Below are positions 1 to 8,174 of a stretch of DNA of 64,000 nucleotides, piece after piece (position 1 is the stretch's first letter; each line of letters begins with the position of its first letter). The DNA is from Candidatus Microthrix subdominans (GTDB lineage: Bacteria; Actinomycetota; Acidimicrobiia; Acidimicrobiales; Microtrichaceae). The stretch lies in contig JADJZA010000001.1 in NCBI GenBank assembly GCA_016719385.1, positions 124,001 through 188,000 on the forward strand, read 5' to 3'. The notes below the pieces were generated by a model. That model was not told where the DNA came from. It searched no databases and was given only the letters and a program-made list of their open reading frames with translations. The position numbers and the translations under genes are program-made.

Positions 1-277
1 CCCGCTCCCCGTACAGGACCCTCCCGGAGACGACCGCCCGGCTCATCGAGCCGTCGGGCAACATGCGCAACAGCAGGCCCACCTCGACCACCTCGCCGGC
101 GGTGTTGACCCGAACCGGCACGGCGTTGACGTACACCATCGGCACCGAGTCACGGGCCGAACCCAGCCGCTCAGGGCTGAGCCAACCCGACTCGGCCAAG
201 GGGTTGCCGTTGGCCGACGGGTGGACCACCTCCACCTCGCCGAACGAACCTTCGCCGCCCGCTCCCTGGTCGCTCAC
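1..277 (-). CDS. DUF4916 / Nudix-like protein, 3' end outside window
   Basis: Only the first 92 codons are inside the window; the gene runs off its left edge. It starts with a GTG that overlaps the stop of the upstream gene by four bases (GTGA), so the two are probably cotranscribed. The protein has the stretches GWLSPERLGSARDSVPMVYV and NAVPVRVNTAGEVVEVGLLL, which resemble the N-terminus of the actinobacterial DUF4916 family, a Nudix-hydrolase-like family. The Nudix box would lie beyond the edge, so a catalytic role cannot be judged. The family call is from memory of similar sequences; the substrate is unknown. Confidence 0.65.
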   Translation of the reverse strand, partial: MSDQGAGGEGSFGEVEVVHPSANGNPLAESGWLSPERLGSARDSVPMVYVNAVPVRVNTAGEVVEVGLLLRMLPDGSMSRAVVSGRVLYGER

Positions 278-726
278 AGCTCTGGCGAGTCCTCGAACAC
301 CTGATCGCGATCGTCCTCAATCAGTTCGAGCGCTTCCTCGTCGGCCGGCAGCACTGCGGGGGCGGACCGCTTCTCGGGTTCGGCGGCATCGGCTGCCAAA
401 AGGTCGGGTACCTCGGTAAGGCCCAGTTCGGCCCTGACCGAACGGACGACCTCGGCGTCGTCCTGCAGACCCGGTTCGAAATCGTCCTCGAGCACGAAGT
501 ACTCCACCGCTCCTCGCAGCAGCGCCCGCTGAGCGTCGTCCAATCCCTCCGCTTCGTCGAGCAGTTGTGAGATCTGCTCCGCCAGGCGGTGCGCCCGGCC
601 CGATTCCGGGCTGGACTCCAGCTCGGCCAGCCGGGTTGCCACCCGCGAGCGCAGATCAGGAATTTCCGAGATCATCAGGTTGTCGGCCAGCATCCTGGCT
701 CGTGCGAGTGCTACTTCGGTAGGCAT
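274..726 (-). CDS. hypothetical protein, possibly DUF1232-like (150 aa)
   Basis: A 150-residue soluble protein with no membrane segment or signal peptide. The ATG start at 726 has an AGGAG ribosome binding site five bases upstream, which is why the longer reading frame to 1353 was not used. The middle part (RGAVEYFVLEDDFEPGLQDD, about residues 71-90) faintly recalls the DUF1232/YkvA pattern of a hydrophobic patch followed by a D-P and D-D-A motif, but it is not hydrophobic enough to be sure. The C-terminal third is acidic and rich in Ala and Glu. It overlaps the DUF4916 gene by four bases and diverges from the glycosylase gene. Function unknown. Confidence 0.7.
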   Translation of the reverse strand: MPTEVALARARMLADNLMISEIPDLRSRVATRLAELESSPESGRAHRLAEQISQLLDEAEGLDDAQRALLRGAVEYFVLEDDFEPGLQDDAEVVRSVRAELGLTEVPDLLAADAAEPEKRSAPAVLPADEEALELIEDDRDQVFEDSPEL

Positions 727-850
727 CGGTGCTCCTGGGTTCACGGCGGGACCGTGGTAGCGGTACCCGCTTCGCGCCCGCCGCATGCGGGGACCCTCAG
801 TGTGCCACGACCGAGGTGGCGTCGGCGGCTGGCGGCGGCATCCTGTGACG

Positions 851-1657
851 ATGCCCGAGGGAGACACCCTGTACAAGACCGCCGCCCGGCTTCGACCGGC
901 GCTCGAGGGCGGCGAGCTGGTGCGCTTCGAAGCGCCGCGCCTCCAAGGGCTCCGCCCTCGACCCGGTGAACGGATCGACTGGGTTCGGGCTGTGGGCAAA
1001 CACCTGCTGATCGGCTGTTCCGGTGGGTTGATCATCGACACCCATCTGCAGATGGCCGGCACCTGGAGGCTGGTCGAGACGGGTGGACGGTGGCCGAAAC
1101 CGCAGCACCTCCTCCGTTGCCGAGTCGACGTCAGGGATTGGCAGGCCCTGTGTTTTTCGGCCCCGATGGTGCGGACCTGGCCGGTCGCCGACCTCGGTAC
1201 TTCCCGTTCACCGCTCGCCCACCTGGGGCCTGACCTGTGCCTGGTCGACGCCGACCTCGACGCTGCGGTCGAGGCGATCGAGCGGCTCGCCGAACCGGAC
1301 GCCGACGTGGGTGATGTGTTGCTCGACCAGCGCTGTTGCTGCGGGGTCGGCAACGTCTATCGCAACGAAGTGTGTTGGGCCCTGAAGCTCCACCCCGCCA
1401 CCCCCGTCGGTTCGCTCGACCGTGCGGCGCGTCGTCGGCTGGTTACGACCGCTGCGCGTCAACTGCGTGCCAACCTGGTCGGCGGGCAGCGTCGCACGGT
1501 CCCCGGTGGTCTGGCCGTGTACGAGCGAGCCGGCGCGTCGTGTCGACGCTGTGCCACGCCGATCGCCACGCGACGGATGGGCGCGGGCCAGCGAGTCACC
1601 TTTTGGTGCCCCACGTGTCAGGAGGACCCGCTCGGTGAGCCGAAGCGGCGCAGGTGA
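851..1657 (+). CDS. nei2: Fpg/Nei family DNA glycosylase (Nei2-like)
   Basis: Base-excision repair glycosylase/AP lyase of the Fpg/Nei family, 268 aa, acting on oxidised bases in DNA. The ATG at 851 gives the required N-terminus MPEGDT, in which Pro2 is the nucleophile after Met removal and Glu3 is catalytic; this fixes the start against longer frames. The helix-two-turn-helix region contains DQRCCCGVGNVYRNE (near residues 160-174), where the family usually has an A-G-I-G-N-x-Y-x-N-E type sequence. The C-terminus carries a zinc finger with CRRC about 19 residues before CPTC. The MPEGDT N-terminus is typical of actinobacterial Nei2 rather than MutM. It is followed 28 bases later by the thioredoxin-like gene. 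Confidence 0.92.
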   Translation: MPEGDTLYKTAARLRPALEGGELVRFEAPRLQGLRPRPGERIDWVRAVGKHLLIGCSGGLIIDTHLQMAGTWRLVETGGRWPKPQHLLRCRVDVRDWQALCFSAPMVRTWPVADLGTSRSPLAHLGPDLCLVDADLDAAVEAIERLAEPDADVGDVLLDQRCCCGVGNVYRNEVCWALKLHPATPVGSLDRAARRRLVTTAARQLRANLVGGQRRTVPGGLAVYERAGASCRRCATPIATRRMGAGQRVTFWCPTCQEDPLGEPKRRR

Positions 1658-1685
1658 TGTTGAGGCCGATCCGACGAGGGATACC

Positions 1686-2306
1686 GTGAAGGGTGTGACC
1701 CCCGTCCCCGATCCTGTGACCCAGCGGTCCGGTGCGTTGCGGCCAGGACGTGCGCTTTCAATCCGTTCCGTCGTCGGTGGGGTGGTCCTGACCGGCGCAC
1801 TCCTGGCCGTGGGCTGCGGCGGTGACGGGCCAAGCGCCGTTGCGGATGGCGATGCTGCACCAAGCGCGTCCAGCTCCGGCGGCGAGGCTCCGCTCGATGC
1901 AGAGGCGGCAGACGCCATCAACCTCAGGGTCGTCGCCGACGGGTCTCAGGTGGCCCTCGCCGATGTGGCCGCCACAGACCGGCCAACCCTGCTGTGGTTC
2001 TGGGCCCCCTTTTGACCCGTCTGTCGGGCAGAGGCTCCCGACATCGAGCAGTTGGCTCGAGAGCATTCAGATGACCTGACCGTGGTGGGCCTGGGCACCC
2101 AGGACACCTTCGCCGACGCAGAAACATTCGGTTCCGAATTCGACATGTCCGCCACCCGGTTGCTCTGGGAAGATGGTTTCGACTCGTGGCAGATGCTCGG
2201 GATTCGGGCCCAACCGGCCGGCATCCTGTTGGACGCCGACGGCAAGGTCGTCGACTCATGGCAGGGTCCCGTGTCCCCCGACGATGTCCTGGACGCACTT
2301 CCGTAA
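1686..2306 (+). CDS. thioredoxin/TlpA-like lipoprotein with in-frame UGA (candidate selenoprotein)
   Basis: A 206-residue protein if the in-frame TGA at 2013-2015 is read through. The GTG start at 1686 has a GAGGG site five bases upstream. Residues about 20-42 form a hydrophobic segment ending in LLAVGC, a plausible lipobox, so the domain should sit outside the membrane. The redox site reads WFWAP-F-(UGA)-PVCRAEAP. In TlpA/thioredoxin-fold proteins this position is the first cysteine of CxxC, giving U110-P-V-C113. After the UGA the frame stays open and keeps thioredoxin-fold features: a cis-Pro region (RAQPAGILLDADGKVV) and a normal C-terminus. A perfect hairpin lies six bases after the UGA. 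Alternative: a Cys-to-stop point mutation that truncates the protein. A standard gene caller would split it into two pieces. Confidence 0.75.
2013..2043 (+). promoter_or_regulatory. UGA codon plus candidate bacterial SECIS hairpin
   Basis: After the TGA (2013-2015) comes a perfect 7-bp stem, TGTCGGG (2022-2028) with CCCGACA (2037-2043), and an 8-base loop (CAGAGGCT). Position inside the coding region directly after the UGA is where bacterial SelB-binding elements sit. The loop begins 16 bases from the U of UGA, the short end of the usual range, and its first G is the third loop base, so the match to the consensus is imperfect. Confidence 0.5.
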
Positions 2307-2363
2307 ACCCGGGAATTGTCGTCTGAATCTCATCCGGGAGGGTGGGTGAACCCGACATAGCTC

Positions 2364-2394
2364 TTGAATCACCCTGATTCCACCCCGCTATAGT
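2364..2394 (+). promoter_or_regulatory. possible sigma70-type promoter for the sugar transferase gene
   Basis: TTGAAT (2364-2369) and TATAGT (2389-2394) are separated by 19 bases, slightly longer than ideal. They lie in the 181-base gap between the thioredoxin-like gene and the ATG at 2488. The -10 element stands out in this GC-rich DNA. Confidence 0.4.
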
Positions 2395-2487
2395 GGACCC
2401 GGATTGGATACACTCAAGGTCGCGTCCTCGGTGGAAGTACACCGGTTGAAGGGCGCTTGCGAGAGCACCTTGGCGGGAGCGGCGCAC

Positions 2488-3966
2488 ATGGCGACAGAAG
2501 CGGTTGGGACGCGGCAATCCCACTTTGCGGGACAGCTGGTCGACTTCGACTTTCGGTCGCCCTCCCTCGGCCACCCGGGGCTTGCCGCCAAGGTGGTGTT
2601 GGCGACCGTCGATACGGTCGTGATGTTGGCCAGCTCGCTGGTCGTGATGCTCGTCGTAGCTCGGTTGGGTGGGTGGGGGCCCGGGGACTGGCGCCGGCAC
2701 CTGGCGTTGTTGGTGCTGTCGGTCCCCGTGTGGCCGACGGTGTTCGTGCAGCACAAGCTGTACACCACCCGGTTTGTCGCCAGACTGATCGACGAGGTTC
2801 GGCGCGGCGCCCACGCCATCTTCATCGGCATCGTGGCGCTGGTCGTGATCGCCTCGCTGTTCGACCTGGCGATCTCGCGCGGCTATTTCGCCGGGCTGCT
2901 GGTGGTCGGCAACCTGGCGCTGGGGGCCGAGCGCTACGCGGCCCGGCGGATCTTTGCCCGTCGTCGTTACCGGGGGGCATCGACCAAGCGCGTGCTCATG
3001 GTCGGCACGAGCGCTGAGGCCCAGGCGCTGGCGGCCATGTTCGTCATCGAGAAACACCTCGGCTACGAGGTGGTCGCCTTCGTTGACGACGACCCCGATG
3101 CCCCCGAGACGATCGATGGCATCCCGGTGTATCACCAGAGCGAGGACTTGGTGGAGTTGGCCGATGCCAAAGAGGCTCAGGGCGTGATCATCGCCACCAC
3201 GGCGATGAGCCTGGAACGCTCCAACCGCTTGGTTCGGGAGTTGTCCGAGGCGCGGTTGCACGTCGAGATCACCTGGCCGCTGCGCGACATCGCCTCCCAT
3301 CGACTCACCGTGCGGCCGCTCGGTCGATTTCCCGTCGCCTACGTCGAGCCGGTGGCGCGTTACGGCTGGCGGACCGCAGCGAAGCGAAGCTTCGACCTGC
3401 TGCTCGCCGGCTTGGGCCTTGTTCTCGCATCGCCGTTTCTGCTGTGTGCTGCTGTGGCGATCAAGCTGACCTCGCCTGGGCCGGTGCTGTTTCGCCAGAC
3501 CCGGGTGGGGCAGCATGCCCGGCCATTCGAGGTGCTGAAGCTGCGGACGATGGTCATCGATGCCGAAGCCCGACTGGCCGAACTCGACAAGCTGAACGAG
3601 GCCGACGGTCCAATGTTCAAGATGAGCGGCGACCCGCGCATCACGCGGGTCGGTCGCTGGTTGCGTCGGGCCTCGTTTGATGAGTTGCCTCAGCTCTGGA
3701 ACGTCATGCGGGGGGAGATGAGCCTGGTGGGCCCCCGCCCGGCCCTGGCCTCGGAGATGGCCGAGTGGGACCCCGAGCTGTATAACCGACTGCGGGTCAA
3801 GCCCGGCATCACGGGGATGTGGCAGGTCAACGGTCGCAGCAACACGTCCTTTGCCGACTACCAGCGTCTCGACCTGTATTACGTCGATAACTGGTCGATC
3901 CTGGTCGACGTTGGCATCCTGGCCAAGACCCTGCCAGTGGTGTTGTCGTCGCGAGGAGCGATGTAG
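2488..3966 (+). CDS. exopolysaccharide polyprenyl-phosphate sugar-1-phosphate transferase
   Basis: Membrane enzyme that transfers a sugar-1-phosphate from a nucleotide sugar to polyprenyl phosphate, the first step of capsule or exopolysaccharide repeat-unit assembly (WcaJ/CpsE type, 492 aa). The N-terminal half has several membrane helices and a Rossmann-like region (VLMVGTSAEAQALAAM). The C-terminal catalytic domain starts at about residue 295 with KRSFDLLLAGLGLVLASPF and shows LTSPGPVLFRQTRVG, KLRTM, DELPQLWNV, MSLVGPRPAL and the final KPGITGMWQVNGRS. The ATG at 2488 is preceded by GGGAG; an upstream in-frame TTG at 2404 is possible but lacks such a site. No glycosyltransferase cluster is visible around it. 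Its stop codon lies inside a tandem repeat. Confidence 0.93.
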   Translation: MATEAVGTRQSHFAGQLVDFDFRSPSLGHPGLAAKVVLATVDTVVMLASSLVVMLVVARLGGWGPGDWRRHLALLVLSVPVWPTVFVQHKLYTTRFVARLIDEVRRGAHAIFIGIVALVVIASLFDLAISRGYFAGLLVVGNLALGAERYAARRIFARRRYRGASTKRVLMVGTSAEAQALAAMFVIEKHLGYEVVAFVDDDPDAPETIDGIPVYHQSEDLVELADAKEAQGVIIATTAMSLERSNRLVRELSEARLHVEITWPLRDIASHRLTVRPLGRFPVAYVEPVARYGWRTAAKRSFDLLLAGLGLVLASPFLLCAAVAIKLTSPGPVLFRQTRVGQHARPFEVLKLRTMVIDAEARLAELDKLNEADGPMFKMSGDPRITRVGRWLRRASFDELPQLWNVMRGEMSLVGPRPALASEMAEWDPELYNRLRVKPGITGMWQVNGRSNTSFADYQRLDLYYVDNWSILVDVGILAKTLPVVLSSRGAM

Positions 3967-4032
3967 CGACCCGTGTGGCTGGGCGATGTAGCGACCCGTG
4001 TGGCTGGGCGATGTAGCGACCCGTGTGGTCGG
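3958..4032 (+). repeat. three tandem copies of a 25-bp repeat
   Basis: Three head-to-tail copies at 3958-3982, 3983-4007 and 4008-4032. Each starts GCGATGTAGCGACCCGTGTGG. Copies 1 and 2 are identical; copy 3 differs near its end (TCGG for CTGG). Copy 1 contains the stop codon (TAG, 3964-3966) of the sugar transferase gene; the other copies fill the gap to the convergent gene ending at 4047. Confidence 0.95.
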
Positions 4033-4046
4033 GTTTCGCTGCGACG

Positions 4047-6518
4047 TCAGATGTACTCGTGGCGCTGGAGCCAGCGAAACCCGATCCAGCCGGGAAGGTT
4101 GGGCAGCCAAAAGGTGATTAGGCGAAACAGGATGACCGCTGGCACCGCTGCGGCGTTGGTCAGGCCGGCAGCGACCAGCCCGCTGACCAATGCGGCCTCG
4201 ATGGCGCCCATGCCCCCCGGGGTCGGCGCCACCGATGCCACGCTGGCACCGATCAGGTAGACCGCTCCGATCGAGGCCAGCGGCAGGCCGCCGCCGAGGG
4301 CCACGACGGCGAAGTACAGGGCGAACATGTTGCCGAACGTCACCAGCGCGGATCCGCCGAACAGCTCCAGCATCTTGGCCGGACGGCGCACGACGTCGGA
4401 GACGCCATCGGCGGATCGCTTGATGGTCGGCCAGACGCGCTCGCGCAAGAGCCGACGTGTGGCCGGCACCAGCAGTGCGAGGCCGGCCAACACGGCGACG
4501 ACAGCAAGCCCGATGAGCAGCGATTCCGGCTTGGGGAGCGAGACGCCGCGGAATGCGCGACGGCCTGCCCAGATAACGAAGATGGCGAGCATCGACATGT
4601 GGACGAGGAAGCCGGCCACGGTGGTGAGGCCCACCGCCGACACAGCCACAGCCTTGTCGACGCCCTGCTTTTGGAGGAAGCGGGCGCTGAGCGCCATACC
4701 GCCCACCCCTGCCGGCGCCAGGGTGCCCGTAAAGGACGCAGCCAGCTGTGAAACGGTGAGCGGCCCGGGTCGCAGACGTATGGGCACGGCGCCCGCCAGT
4801 CCGGCGGCCCCGCCGACGTAGGTGACGGCGGTGAAGGTGGCGATCACGGGCATCCACCACCAGTTGGCCTCGCCGAGCCGTTGGACCATCTTGGGCACGT
4901 TGGCGATCTGCGGGAGCATGGCGTAGGTCGCGGCGGCGAGAACGACCAGCATCAGCACGGTCTTCTTGTCGACCCGTTCCAGCTGAGCGAGCTGTACGTC
5001 CTCGACGTCGGTCGCTTCCCGAATCTGGCGTTGCAGGTCGTCGAGCAGGCCCTTGTGCCGACGCAGTGCTTCCCGAGTGGGTTGGGCCAGCGCCTGGGGT
5101 TGTAGTCGGGGGAGAGCGGCGACGACTGCGTCGCTACCGAGCACGTCGATAGCGATGGGGGTCGTGCGTTTCGCCCCGGCGATCAGGGCGATGGCGACGA
5201 GTGCCTGCGCAACATCACCGGCGAGAAGCGAGTCGTCCGCCGCCAGCGTGCCGAAGGCGAAGTCGACCAGCGACACGCTGCCCTCCGCCCCGACGATGAG
5301 GGTGCTCTGCCCCACGCGCCGGTGCGCAACGCGGCGTCCTCTCATGGCGGCTAGCTGCGCGAACGCGTCGCGCACCCCGGCGTCGTCGAGGGCAGCGTCG
5401 CCGAGCGTCCCTGCGTCGAGTTCGTCGATCCGGCACCCTTCGACCCTGTCGTAGGCGATCAGCACCGAGTCCAGCCCTGTCGGGGCGACGGCGCGCACCC
5501 CGGGTGTTCGAACCCCGGCGTCCCTTGCGACGTAGGCCATCAGCGCTTCGTGTTCGATGCTCTGCTCCAGCGAGGCGAACGGGCGGTCGTCCCCGGCGTG
5601 CTTGTAGCGGATAAACCGGTACAGCCGATTGAGCAGGTCGGCGGCCCGGCGTTCCTCCCCGGACACTCGGACGTGCAGCTGCGAGCCATCCTCGAGCACC
5701 GCTTCGCACCGGGTCGATCCGGGGGTGTCGGTAGCGAGGATGCTGAGCTGCCGCACGGCCAAGCCGTCGTTGACCAGCGCCTTCGTGATCCTCGCTGCGC
5801 TCGGGCGGCGATCGGGCCGCCCGAAGGCGTACAGCACAGCAGCCCCGATCGTGGCTCCACTCGGGAGGGCCATGATCAGGGTGCCGGGCAGGTTGTAGGA
5901 GACGAACAGGCGGATGACGACCAGGACGGTGATCCCAATATTGGCGGCCCGACGCCAACGCGACACGACAAAGGGGCCGAGCACGATGAACGATGCGGTC
6001 CAGACGGCGATGCCCAGCGCTCCCGAGGTCGTCGCCACCGTGATGCCGTCGCGTGCGGTCAGCTGGGCGACGATCGCCTTGGGGGTACTGCGGTCGACGA
6101 AGTGCAGGACGAGGGCCATCGCACCGATCGCGAAGACGTCGGCGACGAACACGTAGCCGAACAACCGGAAACGCTTCGTGACGAGGGGGACGAGCACGAT
6201 GGCCCCGATGACGACGAAGCCCAGCCATTCGAGCGACCCGTGGATGATCCGCTCGATCGTGCCGGGCAGCCGGTCGAGAAACCGGACGGCATCGCCTTCG
6301 AGTCGCACGACCGAATCCTGGACGAGGAGCATCACCACGATCAGCGCTGCAGCGATGACGGCAAAGATGCACACCCGGAGCAGGTCGACGGGCGAGCGCT
6401 GGTACCCGAGCAGTTCCTCTTCGGCCGGGGTTCCGCCGCTCGAGTACACGGCGGCGGGGGCGGTCGGCTTCGGTCTCGACATTGACCCCAACGCGGGGGA
6501 CGGTGGTGGCTGCGTCAT
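4047..6518 (-). CDS. membrane protein with kinase-like and flippase-like (UPF0104) domains
   Basis: An 823-residue integral membrane protein in three parts. Residues about 45-245 hold several membrane helices. Residues about 245-500 form a soluble region resembling a degraded aminoglycoside-phosphotransferase/kinase fold: it has a His-Glu pair (IEHEALMAYVARDAGVRTPG) and ends with SVSLVDFAFG in the place of a DFG-like motif. Residues about 525-823 form the lysylphosphatidylglycerol-synthase TM region/AglD-like domain with conserved glycines (GEANWWWMPVIATFTAVTYV, GVGGMALSARFLQKQGV, PTPGGMGAIEAAL). Similar architectures occur in actinobacteria; a role in lipid or lipid-linked sugar transport is inferred. 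The start has no clear ribosome binding site; an internal Met13 is an alternative. It converges on the sugar transferase gene. Confidence 0.8.
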   Translation of the reverse strand: MTQPPPSPALGSMSRPKPTAPAAVYSSGGTPAEEELLGYQRSPVDLLRVCIFAVIAAALIVVMLLVQDSVVRLEGDAVRFLDRLPGTIERIIHGSLEWLGFVVIGAIVLVPLVTKRFRLFGYVFVADVFAIGAMALVLHFVDRSTPKAIVAQLTARDGITVATTSGALGIAVWTASFIVLGPFVVSRWRRAANIGITVLVVIRLFVSYNLPGTLIMALPSGATIGAAVLYAFGRPDRRPSAARITKALVNDGLAVRQLSILATDTPGSTRCEAVLEDGSQLHVRVSGEERRAADLLNRLYRFIRYKHAGDDRPFASLEQSIEHEALMAYVARDAGVRTPGVRAVAPTGLDSVLIAYDRVEGCRIDELDAGTLGDAALDDAGVRDAFAQLAAMRGRRVAHRRVGQSTLIVGAEGSVSLVDFAFGTLAADDSLLAGDVAQALVAIALIAGAKRTTPIAIDVLGSDAVVAALPRLQPQALAQPTREALRRHKGLLDDLQRQIREATDVEDVQLAQLERVDKKTVLMLVVLAAATYAMLPQIANVPKMVQRLGEANWWWMPVIATFTAVTYVGGAAGLAGAVPIRLRPGPLTVSQLAASFTGTLAPAGVGGMALSARFLQKQGVDKAVAVSAVGLTTVAGFLVHMSMLAIFVIWAGRRAFRGVSLPKPESLLIGLAVVAVLAGLALLVPATRRLLRERVWPTIKRSADGVSDVVRRPAKMLELFGGSALVTFGNMFALYFAVVALGGGLPLASIGAVYLIGASVASVAPTPGGMGAIEAALVSGLVAAGLTNAAAVPAVILFRLITFWLPNLPGWIGFRWLQRHEYI

Positions 6519-6674
6519 CGCCGTGACCCGACGGCCAGGGAGACGCGTCCGATCAACCGAGGACCCATTGTGCTGCTGCCCATCACCGGATCTTGGTCGT
6601 CTGGCGGCCTTGGGTCCAGACCGCGCCGCAAACGGTGGGTGGTGGGCGGTGTGTTCGGTTCGGCACGGGCAGCG

Positions 6675-8027
6675 CTACACCCGTTCGGGGATGACCCGTG
6701 CGATCGTGGCAGCCGACTTGTAGGCCAGCTCGGCCGCACCCAGCTCGTCGGGGCGCAGCAGGTTGGCCATGATCGCCAGGACCCACTCCATCAACGTGCG
6801 GCTGCGCATGCCCACCCGGGTGAGCTGATGCATGAGTGCCGGTCGACCGATGATCTGGGCGAACAGACGGCCGACCTTGAAATACAACCCGTACTCGTCA
6901 TCGAGCAGCTGCGGGTAGCGCTGAAGGGGGATGGCTGAGCCGCCCTCGATGCTCTCGCGTAGCAGCCGGGCGCCGATGCGGCCGGTCTCGTAGGCGTAAT
7001 CGATACCCTCGCCGTTGAACGGGTTGATCGAGCCGCCGGCGTCGCCGGCCACCAGCCAGTTGGGGCCGACCTTGGGGTTGACCGAGCCGCCCATCGGCAG
7101 GCGCCCGCCGGTGGGCGCCTCGATCGGGGCGGTGGGGTCGATGCCCCAGTAGTCGGGCAGGGTGTGAGCCCACTCGGTCATCAGGTGGCTGGTGTTGACC
7201 GATTTAAAACCCGAGAAGGTGGACAACAGTCCGATGCCGACGTTGATCGTGCCGTCGCCCAGCGGGAAGACCCATCCGTAGCCGGGCACCGCGTTGCCCT
7301 GACGGTCGCGCACGTCGAGGGCGGATTCGATCCACGGGTCGGCGTGCAGCGGGCTCTCGTAATAGCCACGGATCGCCATACCCTGGGGCATCGCGCGGTT
7401 TCTGGCGGTGCCGAGCGCCCGGCCGAAGCGGCCTTTGGCGCCGTCGGCGACGACGACGAAGTCGCTGCGCAACTCATAGGTCTCGCCGGACGCCTTGTGC
7501 TTGACGGTGGCGCCCATCAACTGGCCGCCCTCGAAGACCGGGCCGACTGCCTCGGTGCCCTGGTGCATCACCGCTCCGGCGGCGACGGCGTTGTCGGCGA
7601 CGAAGGTGTCCAGATCGCAGCGCTTCACGACGTAGCCGTAGTTGGGGTGGATCGGGTGGTCGGGCCACGCCAGCTCCATCGTGCGGCCGTGGGCGATGGT
7701 GCGAAGGCCCGAGTACTTGTGGAACCGCTCCAGCTCATCGCTCAGGCCCATGTCCTGAAGCTGGGTGACAGCGCGGGGGGTCAGCCCATCACCACATGTC
7801 TTGTCGCGAGGGAAAACACCCTTTTCGACGATGGCGACGTCGATGCCGGCCTTGGCCAGCCAGTAGCCGGTCGCGGCGCCGGCTGGTCCGCCCCCAATGA
7901 CGAGCACCTGGTGTCGACGTCCACCTTCGGGTGGGACGCCATTGGGTTGAGCGGTCGCACCGGCGATCGGGGACACCGGAACGGGCGCGTTGGGGGCGAC
8001 GTCGGCTGGGGTGAGCGTGGCGGTCAT
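6675..8027 (-). CDS. geranylgeranyl reductase family FAD oxidoreductase (likely menaquinone side-chain reductase)
   Basis: A 450-residue flavoprotein that reduces isoprenoid double bonds. The FAD-binding Rossmann motif is HQVLVIGGGPAGAATGYWLA (from about residue 39), followed by the family signature PRDKTCGDGLTPRA and the second FAD motif WLVAGDAGGSINPFNGEGID. Actinobacterial relatives (MenJ) reduce one isoprene unit of menaquinone, which fits its place beside quinol-oxidising respiratory genes; archaeal relatives reduce geranylgeranyl lipids. The ATG at 8027 has a GGAG site upstream. About 40 residues precede the Rossmann fold, longer than usual and rich in Pro and Ala. It lies downstream of the cytochrome c gene on the same strand. 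Confidence 0.88.
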   Translation of the reverse strand: MTATLTPADVAPNAPVPVSPIAGATAQPNGVPPEGGRRHQVLVIGGGPAGAATGYWLAKAGIDVAIVEKGVFPRDKTCGDGLTPRAVTQLQDMGLSDELERFHKYSGLRTIAHGRTMELAWPDHPIHPNYGYVVKRCDLDTFVADNAVAAGAVMHQGTEAVGPVFEGGQLMGATVKHKASGETYELRSDFVVVADGAKGRFGRALGTARNRAMPQGMAIRGYYESPLHADPWIESALDVRDRQGNAVPGYGWVFPLGDGTINVGIGLLSTFSGFKSVNTSHLMTEWAHTLPDYWGIDPTAPIEAPTGGRLPMGGSVNPKVGPNWLVAGDAGGSINPFNGEGIDYAYETGRIGARLLRESIEGGSAIPLQRYPQLLDDEYGLYFKVGRLFAQIIGRPALMHQLTRVGMRSRTLMEWVLAIMANLLRPDELGAAELAYKSAATIARVIPERV

Positions 8028-8174
8028 CGGAGTTCTCCAGGCATGGGGGACCCCTCAGCCTGCCTCGCGGTCGAAGCCGGGCGTGGTCATAGCGGCCGGA
8101 GCCCGCTGCTTAAAGCCGTGCGGTAATGCGCACGACCGCCCTCGACGAGCGTGGCCGTCGTGAGGAGGGAACGA

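Noticed and set aside
2013..2015. TGA as an ordinary stop giving a 109-residue protein
   Set aside because: The protein would end inside its own redox site and the conserved frame continues after it; kept as the alternative to selenocysteine, not the main call.
2307..2340. Terminator after the thioredoxin-like gene
   Set aside because: The only pairing is five bases (CCCGG/CCGGG) around a 20-base loop with no T run.
1924..4860. Very long minus-strand open frame (978 codons)
   Set aside because: It runs antisense through the clear thioredoxin-like and sugar transferase genes; the composition (Arg/His/Gly-rich, no domain) is a GC-rich shadow.
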